Shown piece after piece: positions 9,428-19,403 of a stretch of 64,000 bases of DNA. Position 1 is the first letter of the stretch, and the number at the start of each line of letters is the position of its first letter. A program made the position numbers and the translations under genes. Origin of the DNA: Persicitalea jodogahamensis (GTDB taxonomy: Bacteria > Bacteroidota > Bacteroidia > Cytophagales > Spirosomataceae); contig NZ_BMXF01000004.1 of NCBI RefSeq assembly GCF_014651615.1, forward strand, positions 62,001 through 126,000, written 5' to 3'. A model generated the notes under the pieces. The model was not told where the DNA came from, ran no database searches, and saw only the letters and a list, made by a program, of their open reading frames with translations.

Positions 9428-12400
9428 ATGGCTATAAAAATTGCGATTTCCCACAAAACCTCCTACAAATTCGACCGCGCAGTCAACCTTTCACCTCACA
9501 TATTCCGGTTAAGGCCCGCCCCCCATTCGCGGACGCCCATTGAAGGCTATACGTTTAAGGTATTTCCCGAAAACCATTTCATCAACTGGCAGCAAGATCC
9601 GTTTGGCAACTACCAGGCCAGGGTAGTTTTTCCGGAGAAGACCGACGAGTTGCGGCTTGAAGTGGAAGTGATCGCCCAGCTAAAGGTAATCAATCCCTTT
9701 GATTTTTTTGTAGAAGAATACGCTGAAAAGCACCCTTTCACTTACGACGAAAGCCTGCGAAAAGAGCTCGTTCCTTATCTCGAAAAGGAGGAAATGGGTC
9801 CTAAACTGGCCGAGTGGATGGCCACCCACAAGCTGGAAGGCTCGCTTCGGACCACCGACTTTTTCGTGCGTCTTAACCAGCAACTCAACGCCGATATTGG
9901 CTACAATATTCGCATGGAGCCGGGGGTGCAATCCACTGAGCATACGCTCACTACCCGCAGCGGTTCCTGCCGCGACTCGGCATGGCTTTTAGTGCAAATC
10001 CTGAGACAATTGGGAATTGCGGCTCGCTTCGTATCGGGGTACCTGGTACAATTGACACCTGACATCAAGTCGCTCGATGGTCCGTCGGGCCCGGAAGAAG
10101 ACTTTACCGACCTGCACGCCTGGGCCGAGGCTTACCTCCCTGGTGCGGGTTGGATCGGCCTTGATCCTACCTCAGGGCTGTTTGCGGGCGAGGGCCACAT
10201 TCCCCTGTGTTGCACGCCCCATTACAGCAGCGCCGCTCCGGTCACGGGCGCGATGGACCCTTGCGAGGTGACATTCGATTTTGAGAATAAAGTTTTCCGC
10301 ATTCACGAAGACCCACGCGTAACCAAGCCCTATTCCGAAGCGCAATGGCAGAAGGTGATGGAAGTGGGAAATACGGTCGAAAATGACCTGCAATACCACG
10401 ACGTTCGAATGACCATGGGCGGCGAACCGACTTTCGTTTCCATTGATGATTTCGAGTCGGACGAGTGGAACTCGGTCGCCGATGGAGCTTTAAAGCGCAA
10501 GCTATCCTACGATTTGGCCCTGCGTCTCAAAAAGCGTTTTGCTCACGGTGGTCTGCTGCATTTCGGCCAAGGGAAATGGTATCCAGGGGAACCTTTTCCG
10601 CGTTGGCAGTATGCTCTATACTGGCGCACCGACGGGGAGGCGATCTGGAATAACAATGACTTAATTGCTCAGGAAACGGACAATCGTTTCACCCACGAAG
10701 ATGCCAAAACGTTTTCGGATGAGCTGATCAAGTACCTGGCTGTGAACGCGAATGCACTCTCGCCCGGCTACGAAGACCCATTATATTGGGCTCTGGAAGA
10801 AGGCAAAATTCCCGTCAACCTAGACCCGCTAGCCATGGACCTGTCTGATCCGGTAGAGCGGCGTACTCTGGCCGCTCATCTCGAACGCGGGCTAAACAAA
10901 CCGGTCGGTTACGTTCTGCCGCTGACCTGGGATCACACCAATGATGGCTGGAGAAGTGCGCCCTGGGAATTCCGACGCAATCACTGCTTCCTGATTCCCG
11001 GCAATTCCCCAATGGGTATGCGTCTGCCTTTGGAGTCTATCCCTTTTGTGACCAAAGAAAAAACGCCCGAATCGGTAGATCGCTCATTATTTGAAGATTT
11101 GCCGGAACTCGAAACCTACGGAGAATCGGTAAGCGAACGTTACGAAGAAAACGTAAACAGCAGTACCACGCAACCGACCATCGAGCCTCCATATGATGTA
11201 GCCAATGCATCAGGCGGGGCGGATGCCGTGAAGCTCAATGATGAAAAAGATGGTAAAAAGGAAGATAAGAAGAAAAAAGCCCCACTGTATGAAATAGAAA
11301 CCATTCGTACGGCATTGTGCATTGAAGCACGGGAAGGTATCATCTACCTGTTCCTCCCGCCGCTTGATTACATTGAACATTATCTGGATCTGATCGCTTC
11401 CATTGAAGCTACGGCGCAGAAACTTCAAATGCCTGTCCGTATCGAAGGTTATACGCCACCAAGTGACTACCGGGTGCAAAAACTCGTGGTGTCGCCGGAT
11501 CCCGGCGTTATCGAGGTGAATATTCACCCTGCTAAATCCTGGCAGGAGATCGTGGACAATACCAACGCGTTGTACGAAGAGGCCTTCCTGGCGCGGCTGG
11601 GTACCGAAAAATTCATGGTCGATGGCCGCCATACCGGGACCGGGGGAGGGAACCACGTTACTATCGGAGGCGCTAAACCCGCTGACAGCCCGCTGCTGCG
11701 GCGACCTGATCTGCTGCGCAGCCTGATTACTTATTGGCAGCACCATCCGGCGTTGAGCTACTTGTTCGCGGGTTCGTTCGTAGGCCCTACGAGTCAGGCT
11801 CCGCGTATTGACGAAGGACGGGATGAGCGGCTGTACGAAGTCGAAATTGCCTTTGATCAAATCCCCAAGCATGGCGAAGTACCCTTCTGGATGACGGATC
11901 GGATATTCCGGAATTTATTAGTAGATATCACGGGCAATACCCACCGGACGGAATTCTGCATCGACAAACTATATTCGCCGGACTCTTCCACCGGACGGCT
12001 GGGTATTTTGGAATTTAGGGCGTTCGATATGCCGCCGCACAAGCATATGGCGTTGGTACAAAGCCTGCTAGTGCGGGCGCTGGTAGCCAAGTTCTGGCGT
12101 GAGCCCTACGAGAAAAAGCTGGTCCGTTGGGGTACTGAACTACACGACCGCTTCCTTCTACCGCATTTTGCCTACCTCGACATGATTGATGTAGTCAACG
12201 ACCTGAAAGCCGCAGGCTACGCCTTTGACATTTCCTGGTTCGATCCTTTCTTCGAGTTCCGCTTTCCGCACTACGGTACCATTACGGTCGACAATATTCA
12301 GTTGGAGATTCGCCTGGGTATCGAACCCTGGCACGTGCTGGGCGAAGAACTTTCCAATAGCGGCACGGCCCGCTTTGTGGATTCATCGCTGGAACGCCTG

Positions 12401-12892
12401 CAAGTCAAGGTGAGTGGATTTGTTGAAAACCGGCACATACTGGTCTGTAACGGTTGTCGTGTACCACTCCGTAGCAGTGGAACCAAGGGCGAGTATGTCG
12501 CGGGTATCCGGTATAAAGCATGGAATCCGCCTTCGGCCCTGCACCCAACCATTGGCGTGGATGCACCGCTCGTTTTCGACATCGTGGATACGTGGAGCAA
12601 CCGCGTATTGGGTGGCTGTACCTATTTCGTTTCGCATCCCGGTGGACGTAGTTTCGATACCTACCCGGTCAATAGCTACGAAGCCGAATCGCGCCGCATC
12701 AGTCGTTTTTGGAATTTTGGACATACACCCGCAGAGAATGAGGAAGTGCCGATCACTCAGAAGTACACGCCTACGATTTCGCGCTTTGTGGCAGAACACA
12801 AGAAAGACCTCAGCCCTGATACCCCCGTGGAGTTGGTCAATTTGGAATATCCGACGCTGCTGGATTTACGACAGGCGTGGAAGGGGCGGTAG
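9428..12892 (+). CDS. Transglutaminase-like protein with DUF2126 domain
   Basis: A very large cytoplasmic protein of 1154 residues with no signal peptide. The N-terminal bacterial transglutaminase-associated domain (about 1-90) is followed by a papain-fold transglutaminase core. Its triad is visible: C181 in SGSCRDSAW, H230 in DLHAWAEA and D246 in GLDPTSG. The remainder (about 280-1154) is DUF2126 (COG4196), interrupted by a Lys/Asp/Glu-rich linker near 600-617. In other genomes this protein is encoded with a permuted ATP-grasp/alpha-E protein and a second transglutaminase, exactly as here. The set is predicted to make and cleave peptide-like amide bonds; no product is known. First gene of the operon; the next starts 106 nt later. 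Confidence 0.92.
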   Translation: MAIKIAISHKTSYKFDRAVNLSPHIFRLRPAPHSRTPIEGYTFKVFPENHFINWQQDPFGNYQARVVFPEKTDELRLEVEVIAQLKVINPFDFFVEEYAEKHPFTYDESLRKELVPYLEKEEMGPKLAEWMATHKLEGSLRTTDFFVRLNQQLNADIGYNIRMEPGVQSTEHTLTTRSGSCRDSAWLLVQILRQLGIAARFVSGYLVQLTPDIKSLDGPSGPEEDFTDLHAWAEAYLPGAGWIGLDPTSGLFAGEGHIPLCCTPHYSSAAPVTGAMDPCEVTFDFENKVFRIHEDPRVTKPYSEAQWQKVMEVGNTVENDLQYHDVRMTMGGEPTFVSIDDFESDEWNSVADGALKRKLSYDLALRLKKRFAHGGLLHFGQGKWYPGEPFPRWQYALYWRTDGEAIWNNNDLIAQETDNRFTHEDAKTFSDELIKYLAVNANALSPGYEDPLYWALEEGKIPVNLDPLAMDLSDPVERRTLAAHLERGLNKPVGYVLPLTWDHTNDGWRSAPWEFRRNHCFLIPGNSPMGMRLPLESIPFVTKEKTPESVDRSLFEDLPELETYGESVSERYEENVNSSTTQPTIEPPYDVANASGGADAVKLNDEKDGKKEDKKKKAPLYEIETIRTALCIEAREGIIYLFLPPLDYIEHYLDLIASIEATAQKLQMPVRIEGYTPPSDYRVQKLVVSPDPGVIEVNIHPAKSWQEIVDNTNALYEEAFLARLGTEKFMVDGRHTGTGGGNHVTIGGAKPADSPLLRRPDLLRSLITYWQHHPALSYLFAGSFVGPTSQAPRIDEGRDERLYEVEIAFDQIPKHGEVPFWMTDRIFRNLLVDITGNTHRTEFCIDKLYSPDSSTGRLGILEFRAFDMPPHKHMALVQSLLVRALVAKFWREPYEKKLVRWGTELHDRFLLPHFAYLDMIDVVNDLKAAGYAFDISWFDPFFEFRFPHYGTITVDNIQLEIRLGIEPWHVLGEELSNSGTARFVDSSLERLQVKVSGFVENRHILVCNGCRVPLRSSGTKGEYVAGIRYKAWNPPSALHPTIGVDAPLVFDIVDTWSNRVLGGCTYFVSHPGGRSFDTYPVNSYEAESRRISRFWNFGHTPAENEEVPITQKYTPTISRFVAEHKKDLSPDTPVELVNLEYPTLLDLRQAWKGR

Positions 12893-12998
12893 TTTTACGG
12901 CAATTCATTTTCTGATATTTCAGCTGCATTCGTCTGGTCATTGGGTTGTCGGAAAGGCAACTACCAACTACCAAATCGTTTAAACATTTTAAAGAAGA

Positions 12999-15569
12999 AT
13001 GTCCCTGGTTTCCACCCACACCACGCTGCTACAAGATTACCGCCTGAAAGTTCGCTCCTATGACGAAGTCCTGGATCGGAATGGAGCGTTGAAACCCCAT
13101 TGGCAGTTGCTGTTTGCGGCGCTGGAAAAATTAGGGATAAAAGAGGTAGGGGTTCGGAATCAGGAAATTATCACCAAGTTGCAGGAGAATGGGGTCACGT
13201 ATAGCGTTTATGAAAGCTCGGATGGACTCAACCGTCCCTGGCAGCTCGACCCCATTCCTTTTTTGATTCATCAGAGCGAGTGGCAGGAAATCGCAAAGGG
13301 TTTACGCCAGAGGGCTGAGCTTTTGAACTTAATCCTGCAAGACCTTTACGGTCCGCAGACATTAGTCAAAGAAAAGGTTATTCCGCCTGAACTGGTTTAT
13401 GACAATACGGGCTTTCTGCGGGCCTGTCACGACGTGAAGCTGGCAGGGCGCCATCAATTGGTGAAGTATGCCGTCGATATGGCCAGGGGGCCGGATGGAC
13501 GGATGTGGGTACTTGACAACCGTACGCAGGCTCCATCCGGTGCGGGCTACACGCTGGAAAACCGAACGGTGATGAGCAAAGTACTGCCTGATCTGGCCGA
13601 AAATCTTTTCGTGCGGCGACTTTCCCCTTTTTACCTAAGTACCCAGCAGGCTCTGGCTCGCAACTATGGGAAAGGCAAGGAGGATTTGACCATCGTGTAC
13701 CTTACGCCCGGTCCCAATAACGAAACCTATTTCGAGCATGCGTACCTGGCGGCCTACTACGGTTATATTTTAGCCCAGGGTGATGACCTTTTGGTGCGTG
13801 GCGGTAACGTGTGGCTTAAATCAATTGAAGGCTTACGCAAAGTAGATATAATCCTGCGCCGTATCGACGATGATTTTAGCGATCCTCTCGAATTGCGCTC
13901 CGACTCCCGGCTGGGGGTGCCTGGGCTGCTTCACGCGATCAGGATGGGAAAAGTGGCTGTCATTAATCCTCCCGGCACCGGACTGTTGGAAAATAATGCC
14001 TTCATGGCATTTATGCACAACGCCAGCCGCCATTTGCTGGGGCAGGAACTGATACTCCCTTCGGTGGCTACCTGGTGGTGTGGGCAGGTAAAAGAGCAAA
14101 ATTTTGTTCTGGACAATCTTGAACAGCTTATTGTCAAAAAAGTGAATCGACATCGGGATAACCGATCGATTTATGGCCATCAACTTTCTGACGCGCAACT
14201 TGACCAGCTCAAACGCGAAATCAGGGCCAACCCAACCCAGTACGTGGCACAGGAAGAGGTCAGTTTCTCCACGACGCCAGCCTATGTAGACGGAACTATT
14301 GAGCCGCGCTTCGCTGCCCTTCGTGCGTACCTTATTGGCACGGAGAATGGCTACGAGGTGATGCCGGGCGGCCTGACGCGCAGCTCCCCCGAAGCAGGGC
14401 GGTTTACATTCTCCAACCAATACGGGGGGATTTCCAAAGATACCTGGATCGTGGGCGATGAGGTAGAACACGCTCAGGAGCACATCGTACTCCCCACTTC
14501 AACTCAATACCGCAAGGCCAGTTCGTTACCGAGTCGTAGCGCCGATAATCTTTTCTGGGTAGGCCGCTACGGCGAGCGGGTACTTGCCACTAATGCTTTT
14601 ATCAACATTGTGCTGAACGCCCTGAACATTCACCAAAATTATGGGGGGCAAAACGAGCACATCGCCTGGCTGCTGCGGTCATTGACGCATCTTACGCTTA
14701 CCTACCCTGGCTTTGTGGTTGACGGTGAGGCCGAAGCTACTTTGTTGGAAAATCCGATTCGCGAGCTCAACGATTTGGTACTGAATGTGAAGCGGGCGGG
14801 TAGCATTGGCTCATCGGTAGAACGATTTTTACGGGCCATAAAGTCAGTACGCGATCAGTGGAATCCCGAAATCTGGCGGGCCATCGACCTGGTCGAAGGT
14901 AGTTTGGTCAGGATAAAGACCTTGAAAAAGGAACAGGCCGACCACCGCGCCATTCAGAAAGACCTGGACCGCCTGTATGGCAGAATGTTTACGTTTTATG
15001 GAACAGTGTCGGAAACCATGTCGCGCGACAATGCCTACTACCTCCTAAAGAGCGGCAAACTCATTGAGCGCATCCTTTCCCGGGTGAGCGTCATCCGTTC
15101 TTCTTTTGCCTTTCGTAATCCCGAATACGTCGAAAATGAGTTGCTGGAAGCCCTGCTCAACTACCACCATCTGCTTGGCAGATTCCGCAATACCTACCGC
15201 TCCCAGATTACCTTGAGCGCGGCACTGGACATGGTACTTATGGAAGCCAATTCGCCTTATGCCCTGGCTTACCAATTCGATGCGTTGGGGAGATGTCTGG
15301 ATCGGTTGCCTGGAAGCCAAGAGCGTCTCAATAATGCTCAGAAGGCTGTACTTGAAGCAACTGCCAAAATCAAATTGGCCAATGTGGTCGAACTTTGTGA
15401 ATACGACGAAGAGTCCAACTTCCGGAAAAACCTGGATGACCTGATGGGGGAGATCACGGCGCTGACTTTTACCGCATCCGAAAGCATTTCCAACCTTTAT
15501 TTCAGTCACGTAGCCATTCAATCCTCTTTTTTCGGGGGTGGTAATCCCAGCGATAAGCATGAGGTATAA
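12999..15569 (+). CDS. Circularly permuted ATP-grasp / alpha-E fusion protein
   Basis: An 856-residue fusion of two families that are separate genes in many bacteria. Residues about 80-460 form the circularly permuted ATP-grasp type 2 domain (COG2308), with typical stretches DNRTQAPSGAGYTLENR and INPPGTGLLEN. Residues about 520-840 form the all-helical alpha-E domain (COG2307), starting near RSADNLFWVGRYGERV. ATP-grasp enzymes activate a carboxylate as acyl phosphate and join it to an amine, so a peptide or amide ligase role is likely. The product and acceptor are unknown. The gene overlaps the next one by 11 nt, consistent with translational coupling. Confidence 0.92.
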   Translation: MSLVSTHTTLLQDYRLKVRSYDEVLDRNGALKPHWQLLFAALEKLGIKEVGVRNQEIITKLQENGVTYSVYESSDGLNRPWQLDPIPFLIHQSEWQEIAKGLRQRAELLNLILQDLYGPQTLVKEKVIPPELVYDNTGFLRACHDVKLAGRHQLVKYAVDMARGPDGRMWVLDNRTQAPSGAGYTLENRTVMSKVLPDLAENLFVRRLSPFYLSTQQALARNYGKGKEDLTIVYLTPGPNNETYFEHAYLAAYYGYILAQGDDLLVRGGNVWLKSIEGLRKVDIILRRIDDDFSDPLELRSDSRLGVPGLLHAIRMGKVAVINPPGTGLLENNAFMAFMHNASRHLLGQELILPSVATWWCGQVKEQNFVLDNLEQLIVKKVNRHRDNRSIYGHQLSDAQLDQLKREIRANPTQYVAQEEVSFSTTPAYVDGTIEPRFAALRAYLIGTENGYEVMPGGLTRSSPEAGRFTFSNQYGGISKDTWIVGDEVEHAQEHIVLPTSTQYRKASSLPSRSADNLFWVGRYGERVLATNAFINIVLNALNIHQNYGGQNEHIAWLLRSLTHLTLTYPGFVVDGEAEATLLENPIRELNDLVLNVKRAGSIGSSVERFLRAIKSVRDQWNPEIWRAIDLVEGSLVRIKTLKKEQADHRAIQKDLDRLYGRMFTFYGTVSETMSRDNAYYLLKSGKLIERILSRVSVIRSSFAFRNPEYVENELLEALLNYHHLLGRFRNTYRSQITLSAALDMVLMEANSPYALAYQFDALGRCLDRLPGSQERLNNAQKAVLEATAKIKLANVVELCEYDEESNFRKNLDDLMGEITALTFTASESISNLYFSHVAIQSSFFGGGNPSDKHEV

Positions 15570-16434
15570 TCTGATCCACAGTACTCTTTATGAGTACAAA
15601 CAGTCAGTCAGCAGCTATCACAGCATTACCTGCCTGTGTCCGCGCACGACACCGAATCAGGTGTTGGGAGAATTTACGTTGACCGTTACGCCTGAACCCG
15701 CCGAGCTGACCGAGCGAACGGATTTTTTCGGGAATACGGTGCATTACTTTTCGATACAAAAACCCCACAGACAGCTTCGCGTCATTGCGCAGAGCAGCGT
15801 TGAGAGTATTTATTTGAATCCTGAGCTTCCGATTGTCAAGTCTGCTACCTGCCGGGAAGCTGCTGGGGCATTTCAAATGGACATTGGCCTGAAGAGTGAG
15901 GTGTTGCAGTATTTGTTACCCAGTCCGTTCGTTTATTGGGATGATGATATCCGTCGCTATGCGCGCGATTGTTTTCCGGCCGATAGATCACTCTACGAGT
16001 CCGTTGTGGATTTTTGTGGGAAGATATTCAGGGAATTTACCTTCGACTCCAAATTCTCCACAGTGAATACCCCGATAAAAACGGTTCTACGGGAAAAAAA
16101 AGGTGTTTGCCAGGATTTCTCGCATTTAGCCATTGCGGGACTACGCAGCCTGGGATTCCCGGCCCGTTATGTGAGCGGCTACCTGGAAACTTTACCCCCG
16201 CCCGGCAAGAAAAAACTCCAAGGTTCAGATGCTTCTCATGCCTGGATTTCGGCCTATATCCCCGGCATTGGCTGGTGCGACTTCGATCCGACAAATGACG
16301 TCGTTCCCCGCGAGCGACACCTGACCACTGCCTGGGGCCGTGACTACGGAGACGTGCCTCCATTGAAAGGTATATTGTTCAGCTCCGGTAGGCAAAAGCT
16401 GAGGGTGGAAGTGGATGTTTTGCCGGTGGGGTAA
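15559..16434 (+). CDS. Transglutaminase-family protein (third gene of the operon)
   Basis: A 291-residue protein with a bacterial transglutaminase N-terminal domain (about 1-90) and a papain-like core. The triad is C184 in KKGVCQDFSH, H228 in DASHAWISA and D243 in CDFDPTND. The ATG at 15559 is chosen because MRYNLIHSTLYEY matches the family start; an in-frame ATG at 15538 is less likely. It overlaps the ATP-grasp gene by 11 nt. In the predicted system it would act as a peptidase or amidase on the ligase product, or cross-link it. No signal peptide is seen. Confidence 0.92.
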   Translation: MRYNLIHSTLYEYKQSVSSYHSITCLCPRTTPNQVLGEFTLTVTPEPAELTERTDFFGNTVHYFSIQKPHRQLRVIAQSSVESIYLNPELPIVKSATCREAAGAFQMDIGLKSEVLQYLLPSPFVYWDDDIRRYARDCFPADRSLYESVVDFCGKIFREFTFDSKFSTVNTPIKTVLREKKGVCQDFSHLAIAGLRSLGFPARYVSGYLETLPPPGKKKLQGSDASHAWISAYIPGIGWCDFDPTNDVVPRERHLTTAWGRDYGDVPPLKGILFSSGRQKLRVEVDVLPVG

Positions 16435-16466
16435 CCGCACGTTCCCGACACACATTCCGGCGTTTC

Positions 16467-16817
16467 TTACCTGTATTTGACAGCTTTCACCACCACATAA
16501 GCATCTCCCCAAGACCAGAAACTGGTGCCTTTTCGATCAGAGGAAACCAGTACGACCGCGTCTGCTCCGCATTCGCATGCTTTGCGTTTTGACAAATCAA
16601 TAGCGCTGGCAGTCGTCTTTTTATCGAACAAAGTCGATCCTGTCTTGCTATCGATCAGGCAAAATAAAACGTACTTTTTGGCCACTTCCTTTTCTTCGGT
16701 GTAAAAGTCTATTAAACAACCTGCTTCTTTGGCTGGAAAATTCTTTACTTTTTGAATTCCACTGGAAGCACAGGAGAAAAGGGCGAATACGCAGAAAATG
16801 AACAGTGCTGCTTTCAT
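16467..16817 (-). CDS. Small hypothetical lipoprotein
   Basis: A 116-residue protein with a lipoprotein signal: a hydrophobic run after MKAALFIF and a lipobox-like ALFSC, with the Cys at about residue 16. The mature part contains KACECGADAVVLVSSD and a C-terminal DAYVVVKAVKYR. This layout recalls small lipoproteins that assemble variable gene products into a beta-sandwich, but I recognise no named family. It converges with the transglutaminase operon and is the only gene on its transcript. Confidence 0.7.
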   Translation of the reverse strand: MKAALFIFCVFALFSCASSGIQKVKNFPAKEAGCLIDFYTEEKEVAKKYVLFCLIDSKTGSTLFDKKTTASAIDLSKRKACECGADAVVLVSSDRKGTSFWSWGDAYVVVKAVKYR

Positions 16818-17009
16818 GCTTTCATAGATTTAAAAATGGACGGAATAAAAATGGTCAGGCAAATTCTCCGGCAGGGGTACTTTAAGTTTTACACGTAGGC
16901 TACATTTTTTTTGTGTAATCTTTATGATTCAAATGAGTGAATTAGCCAAGATTGCACCGCGACGCATTATATTGATATTTGTCAAGTGAAGACCAACTCC
17001 ATTCTCCCG

Positions 17010-18878
17010 ATGATCAGAAAACTATTCGTTCAGCAGTTTGCCCTCTTAATGATGACCTGCCTGAGTGTTTTCGGGCAGACCGACTCCACAAGCCAGCAAA
17101 CGGACTCGCTGACGAGCGCAGCCCTTCGGAATTATAATCTGAAGCTTGCGCAGGTTGAACAGCAGCGACAGGTGGATTCATTGAAGAGAGTCGAATTGGA
17201 AGCACGGCTTAACTCTTTAAAAACGACCGATAATTTAAAAAAAGAGGAACTGCAGCAACAACTGCAAGCCCTCAACGACAAGGAGATTCGTCGGATCGCG
17301 CAGAAAAAAGCCCGTATCGACTCGCTGAGACAGACCGTGAAATCATATCCGGTAAAGGGATTTTTCGATGACACCTTGTTCGTGATTTATAGCAAATTCG
17401 GAAGCTTTTCGGCCAAAGATCGGGCGGAAGCGATTAGCAGCCGTATTCAGAAGCTGAAAGACACTTACGGTTTTCGCACGATCATGCTGAAAGTCGAGGA
17501 GGCCGAAACAACCGATGACATCGTATTTGACGAAAGCATTGTGATGAGCGTATCGGAAAACGATGCCATTTGGAATAACAAACCACGCAAAGAGCTCGCC
17601 GAGGAGTACCGGCTGATTATCGGGCAGGCGGTAGAAAACTACCTGGCTGAAACCAGCTTTGTAACCCTGGCGAAAGAGTTTGGCTTGGCGTTGCTCGTAA
17701 TAATCGGGGCGGGGATTTGTATTATGTACCTCATCCGGCTTTTCCGCTGGACGGCCAGCGAAATTCAGGCACAGGAAGGCAAGCGTTTTAATGGTTTCAA
17801 TATCCGCAATTACTCATTATTTGACGCTAGGCATCAGGTAAACTTCTTTCTCAATATCAACACTATTGTCAAATGGATCCTGATGATCGTGCTGATATAC
17901 ATAGCTTTGCCTCTTCTGTTTGGGATATTTCCCTGGACCGAAGGATTGGCCAACACCTTATTCGGCTATATCCTGGACCCTCTCAAAGATATAGTAAGAA
18001 GTGTCTGGGGGTACCTTCCCAACCTGTTCACTATCCTGGTGATCGTCACTGTTTTCATCTACCTCTTGAAGGGGCTAAGGTTTTTAAAAGATGAGGTCGA
18101 AAATGGCGATATCCACCTAACGGGTTTTTACCCGGACTGGGCCAATCCTACGTTTCAGATCGTCAGGGTACTTTTGCTCGCCTTTATGCTCATCCTGGTA
18201 TTTCCGTATCTGCCCAATAGTGACTCCGACATATTCAAGGGAGTTTCTGTGTTTTTGGGGTTCCTTTTCACGTTCGGTTCGGCAGGTTCTCTTTCCAATA
18301 TTATCGCCGGATTGGTGCTAACCTATATGCGGCTGTTCAAACTTGGCGACCGGGTCAAGATCGGTGATGAAGTGGGGGATGTTATTGAGAAATCGCTGCT
18401 CGTCACCCGAATCAGAACTCCTAAAAACGAAATTGTATCGGTGCCCAATTCTACGGTGATGAGTAGTCCGACGGTAAACTACAGTAGCGAGACGCTCAAT
18501 CAGGGCCTTATCCTGCATACTACGATCACCATTGGCTATGATGTGCCCTGGAAGGACATTCATCAGGCATTACTCACGGCCGCGGATCGTACCGATCTGC
18601 TACTGAAAGAGCCAAAGCCTTTTGTTTTGCAAACTAGTCTGGACGATTTCTACGTGGCCTACCAAGTAAACGCCTACACGCGGGAAGCCAACCGGCAGGC
18701 GGGCATATACTCTAGCCTGCACCAAAATATTCAGGACTGCTGCAATGAATCAGGCATCGAAATTCTTTCGCCGCATTACCGCGCCGCTAGGGATGGCAGC
18801 ATGACGACGATTCCCGCAAACTATCTTGACAAGGATTATGAAGCCCCTGGTTTCAATGTAAATCTGAAAAAGAACTAA
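17010..18878 (+). CDS. Mechanosensitive ion channel (MscS family) with periplasmic N-domain
   Basis: A 622-residue protein from the ATG at 17010; a GTG at 16986 in the same frame is an alternative. A signal peptide ends near CLSVFGQ. A Gln/Lys-rich coiled coil covers about residues 40-110 and a soluble periplasmic domain about 110-215. Five or so membrane helices follow. The last is the pore helix, FGSAGSLSNIIAGLVLTY, at the position of MscS TM3. The beta domain follows (LGDRVKIGDEVGDVIEKS, PNSTVMSSPTVNYS). The channel should open under membrane tension to release solutes in osmotic down-shock. No operon partner. Confidence 0.92.
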   Translation: MIRKLFVQQFALLMMTCLSVFGQTDSTSQQTDSLTSAALRNYNLKLAQVEQQRQVDSLKRVELEARLNSLKTTDNLKKEELQQQLQALNDKEIRRIAQKKARIDSLRQTVKSYPVKGFFDDTLFVIYSKFGSFSAKDRAEAISSRIQKLKDTYGFRTIMLKVEEAETTDDIVFDESIVMSVSENDAIWNNKPRKELAEEYRLIIGQAVENYLAETSFVTLAKEFGLALLVIIGAGICIMYLIRLFRWTASEIQAQEGKRFNGFNIRNYSLFDARHQVNFFLNINTIVKWILMIVLIYIALPLLFGIFPWTEGLANTLFGYILDPLKDIVRSVWGYLPNLFTILVIVTVFIYLLKGLRFLKDEVENGDIHLTGFYPDWANPTFQIVRVLLLAFMLILVFPYLPNSDSDIFKGVSVFLGFLFTFGSAGSLSNIIAGLVLTYMRLFKLGDRVKIGDEVGDVIEKSLLVTRIRTPKNEIVSVPNSTVMSSPTVNYSSETLNQGLILHTTITIGYDVPWKDIHQALLTAADRTDLLLKEPKPFVLQTSLDDFYVAYQVNAYTREANRQAGIYSSLHQNIQDCCNESGIEILSPHYRAARDGSMTTIPANYLDKDYEAPGFNVNLKKN

Positions 18879-18995
18879 CGGCCTGTACCGCACATCAGGG
18901 GGAACGGTGCCGATTTGGGTAAAATCTTGCTCGTTTTTTAAGATAAGCCGTAAGTGAGTTGCATTCGGGACCTGGTACGGTATTTTAAGCGTCAT

Positions 18996-19029
18996 GTAGT
19001 AAGATTTGAGGAAGTAAAAATCTTACTAC
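18996..19029. repeat. Perfect 12-bp inverted repeat upstream of the CsbD gene
   Basis: Arms GTAGTAAGATTT (18996-19007) and its exact complement (19018-19029) flank a 10-nt spacer. It lies 117 nt after the MscS stop and 37 nt before the CsbD ATG. It could terminate the MscS transcript (weak T content after it) or act as an operator or leader structure of the stress gene. Confidence 0.6.
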
Positions 19030-19066
19030 TCTTAAACGAGAATCATTCACTTAGACCCCTGTAACC

Positions 19067-19252
19067 ATGAACGAGCAAACAATAAAAGGCAACTGGAACG
19101 AAATGAAAGGTAAGTTGAAGCAGAAGTACGCCGATCTTACTGATGACGATCTAACGTATGCCGAAGGCAAGGAAGACGAGGCTTGGGGTAAAATCCAGCA
19201 GAAAGTCGGTAAAACCAAAGACGAGATCAAAAAAGAAATTGCTGATCTATAA
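19067..19252 (+). CDS. CsbD-family stress-response protein
   Basis: A 61-residue hydrophilic protein with the CsbD signature: [19 protein letters not shown] followed by [13 protein letters not shown] and a Lys/Glu-rich helix. Family members accumulate under general stress; the molecular function is unknown. It stands alone between a perfect inverted repeat and a terminator, so it probably has its own regulated promoter. Confidence 0.93.
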   Translation: MNEQTIKGNWNEMKGKLKQKYADLTDDDLTYAEGKEDEAWGKIQQKVGKTKDEIKKEIADL

Positions 19253-19285
19253 AAGCTGTCAGCTTACACTTCATCGATAGAATAG

Positions 19286-19316
19286 AAGCCCCCGGAGCAT
19301 CATGCTTCGGGGGCTT
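19286..19316 (+). terminator. Terminator of the CsbD gene
   Basis: A GC-rich stem AAGCCCCCG(G/A)AGC of 13 bp with one mismatch and a 5-nt loop lies 33 nt after the stop. The following T tract is weak (ATTGTTTG). Confidence 0.65.
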
Positions 19317-19403
19317 ATTGTTTGCAGGCTAATTCAGGCAGAGAAGTAAATTTGGCCTTGCTTTCCGCTTTCTTTGTCGCAAGAATAATCTTTTCCCTCC
19401 CAA

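Noticed and set aside
9118-9456. 112-codon minus-strand frame in the intergenic gap
   Set aside because: Overlaps the DUF2126 start, rich in Phe/Cys from AT-rich DNA, no known domain.
11210-11872. 220-codon minus-strand frame inside the DUF2126 gene
   Set aside because: Fully antisense to a strongly conserved coding region, with no domain or start context.
13833-14483. 216-codon minus-strand frame inside the ATP-grasp gene
   Set aside because: A shadow of the conserved plus-strand gene, without recognisable protein features.
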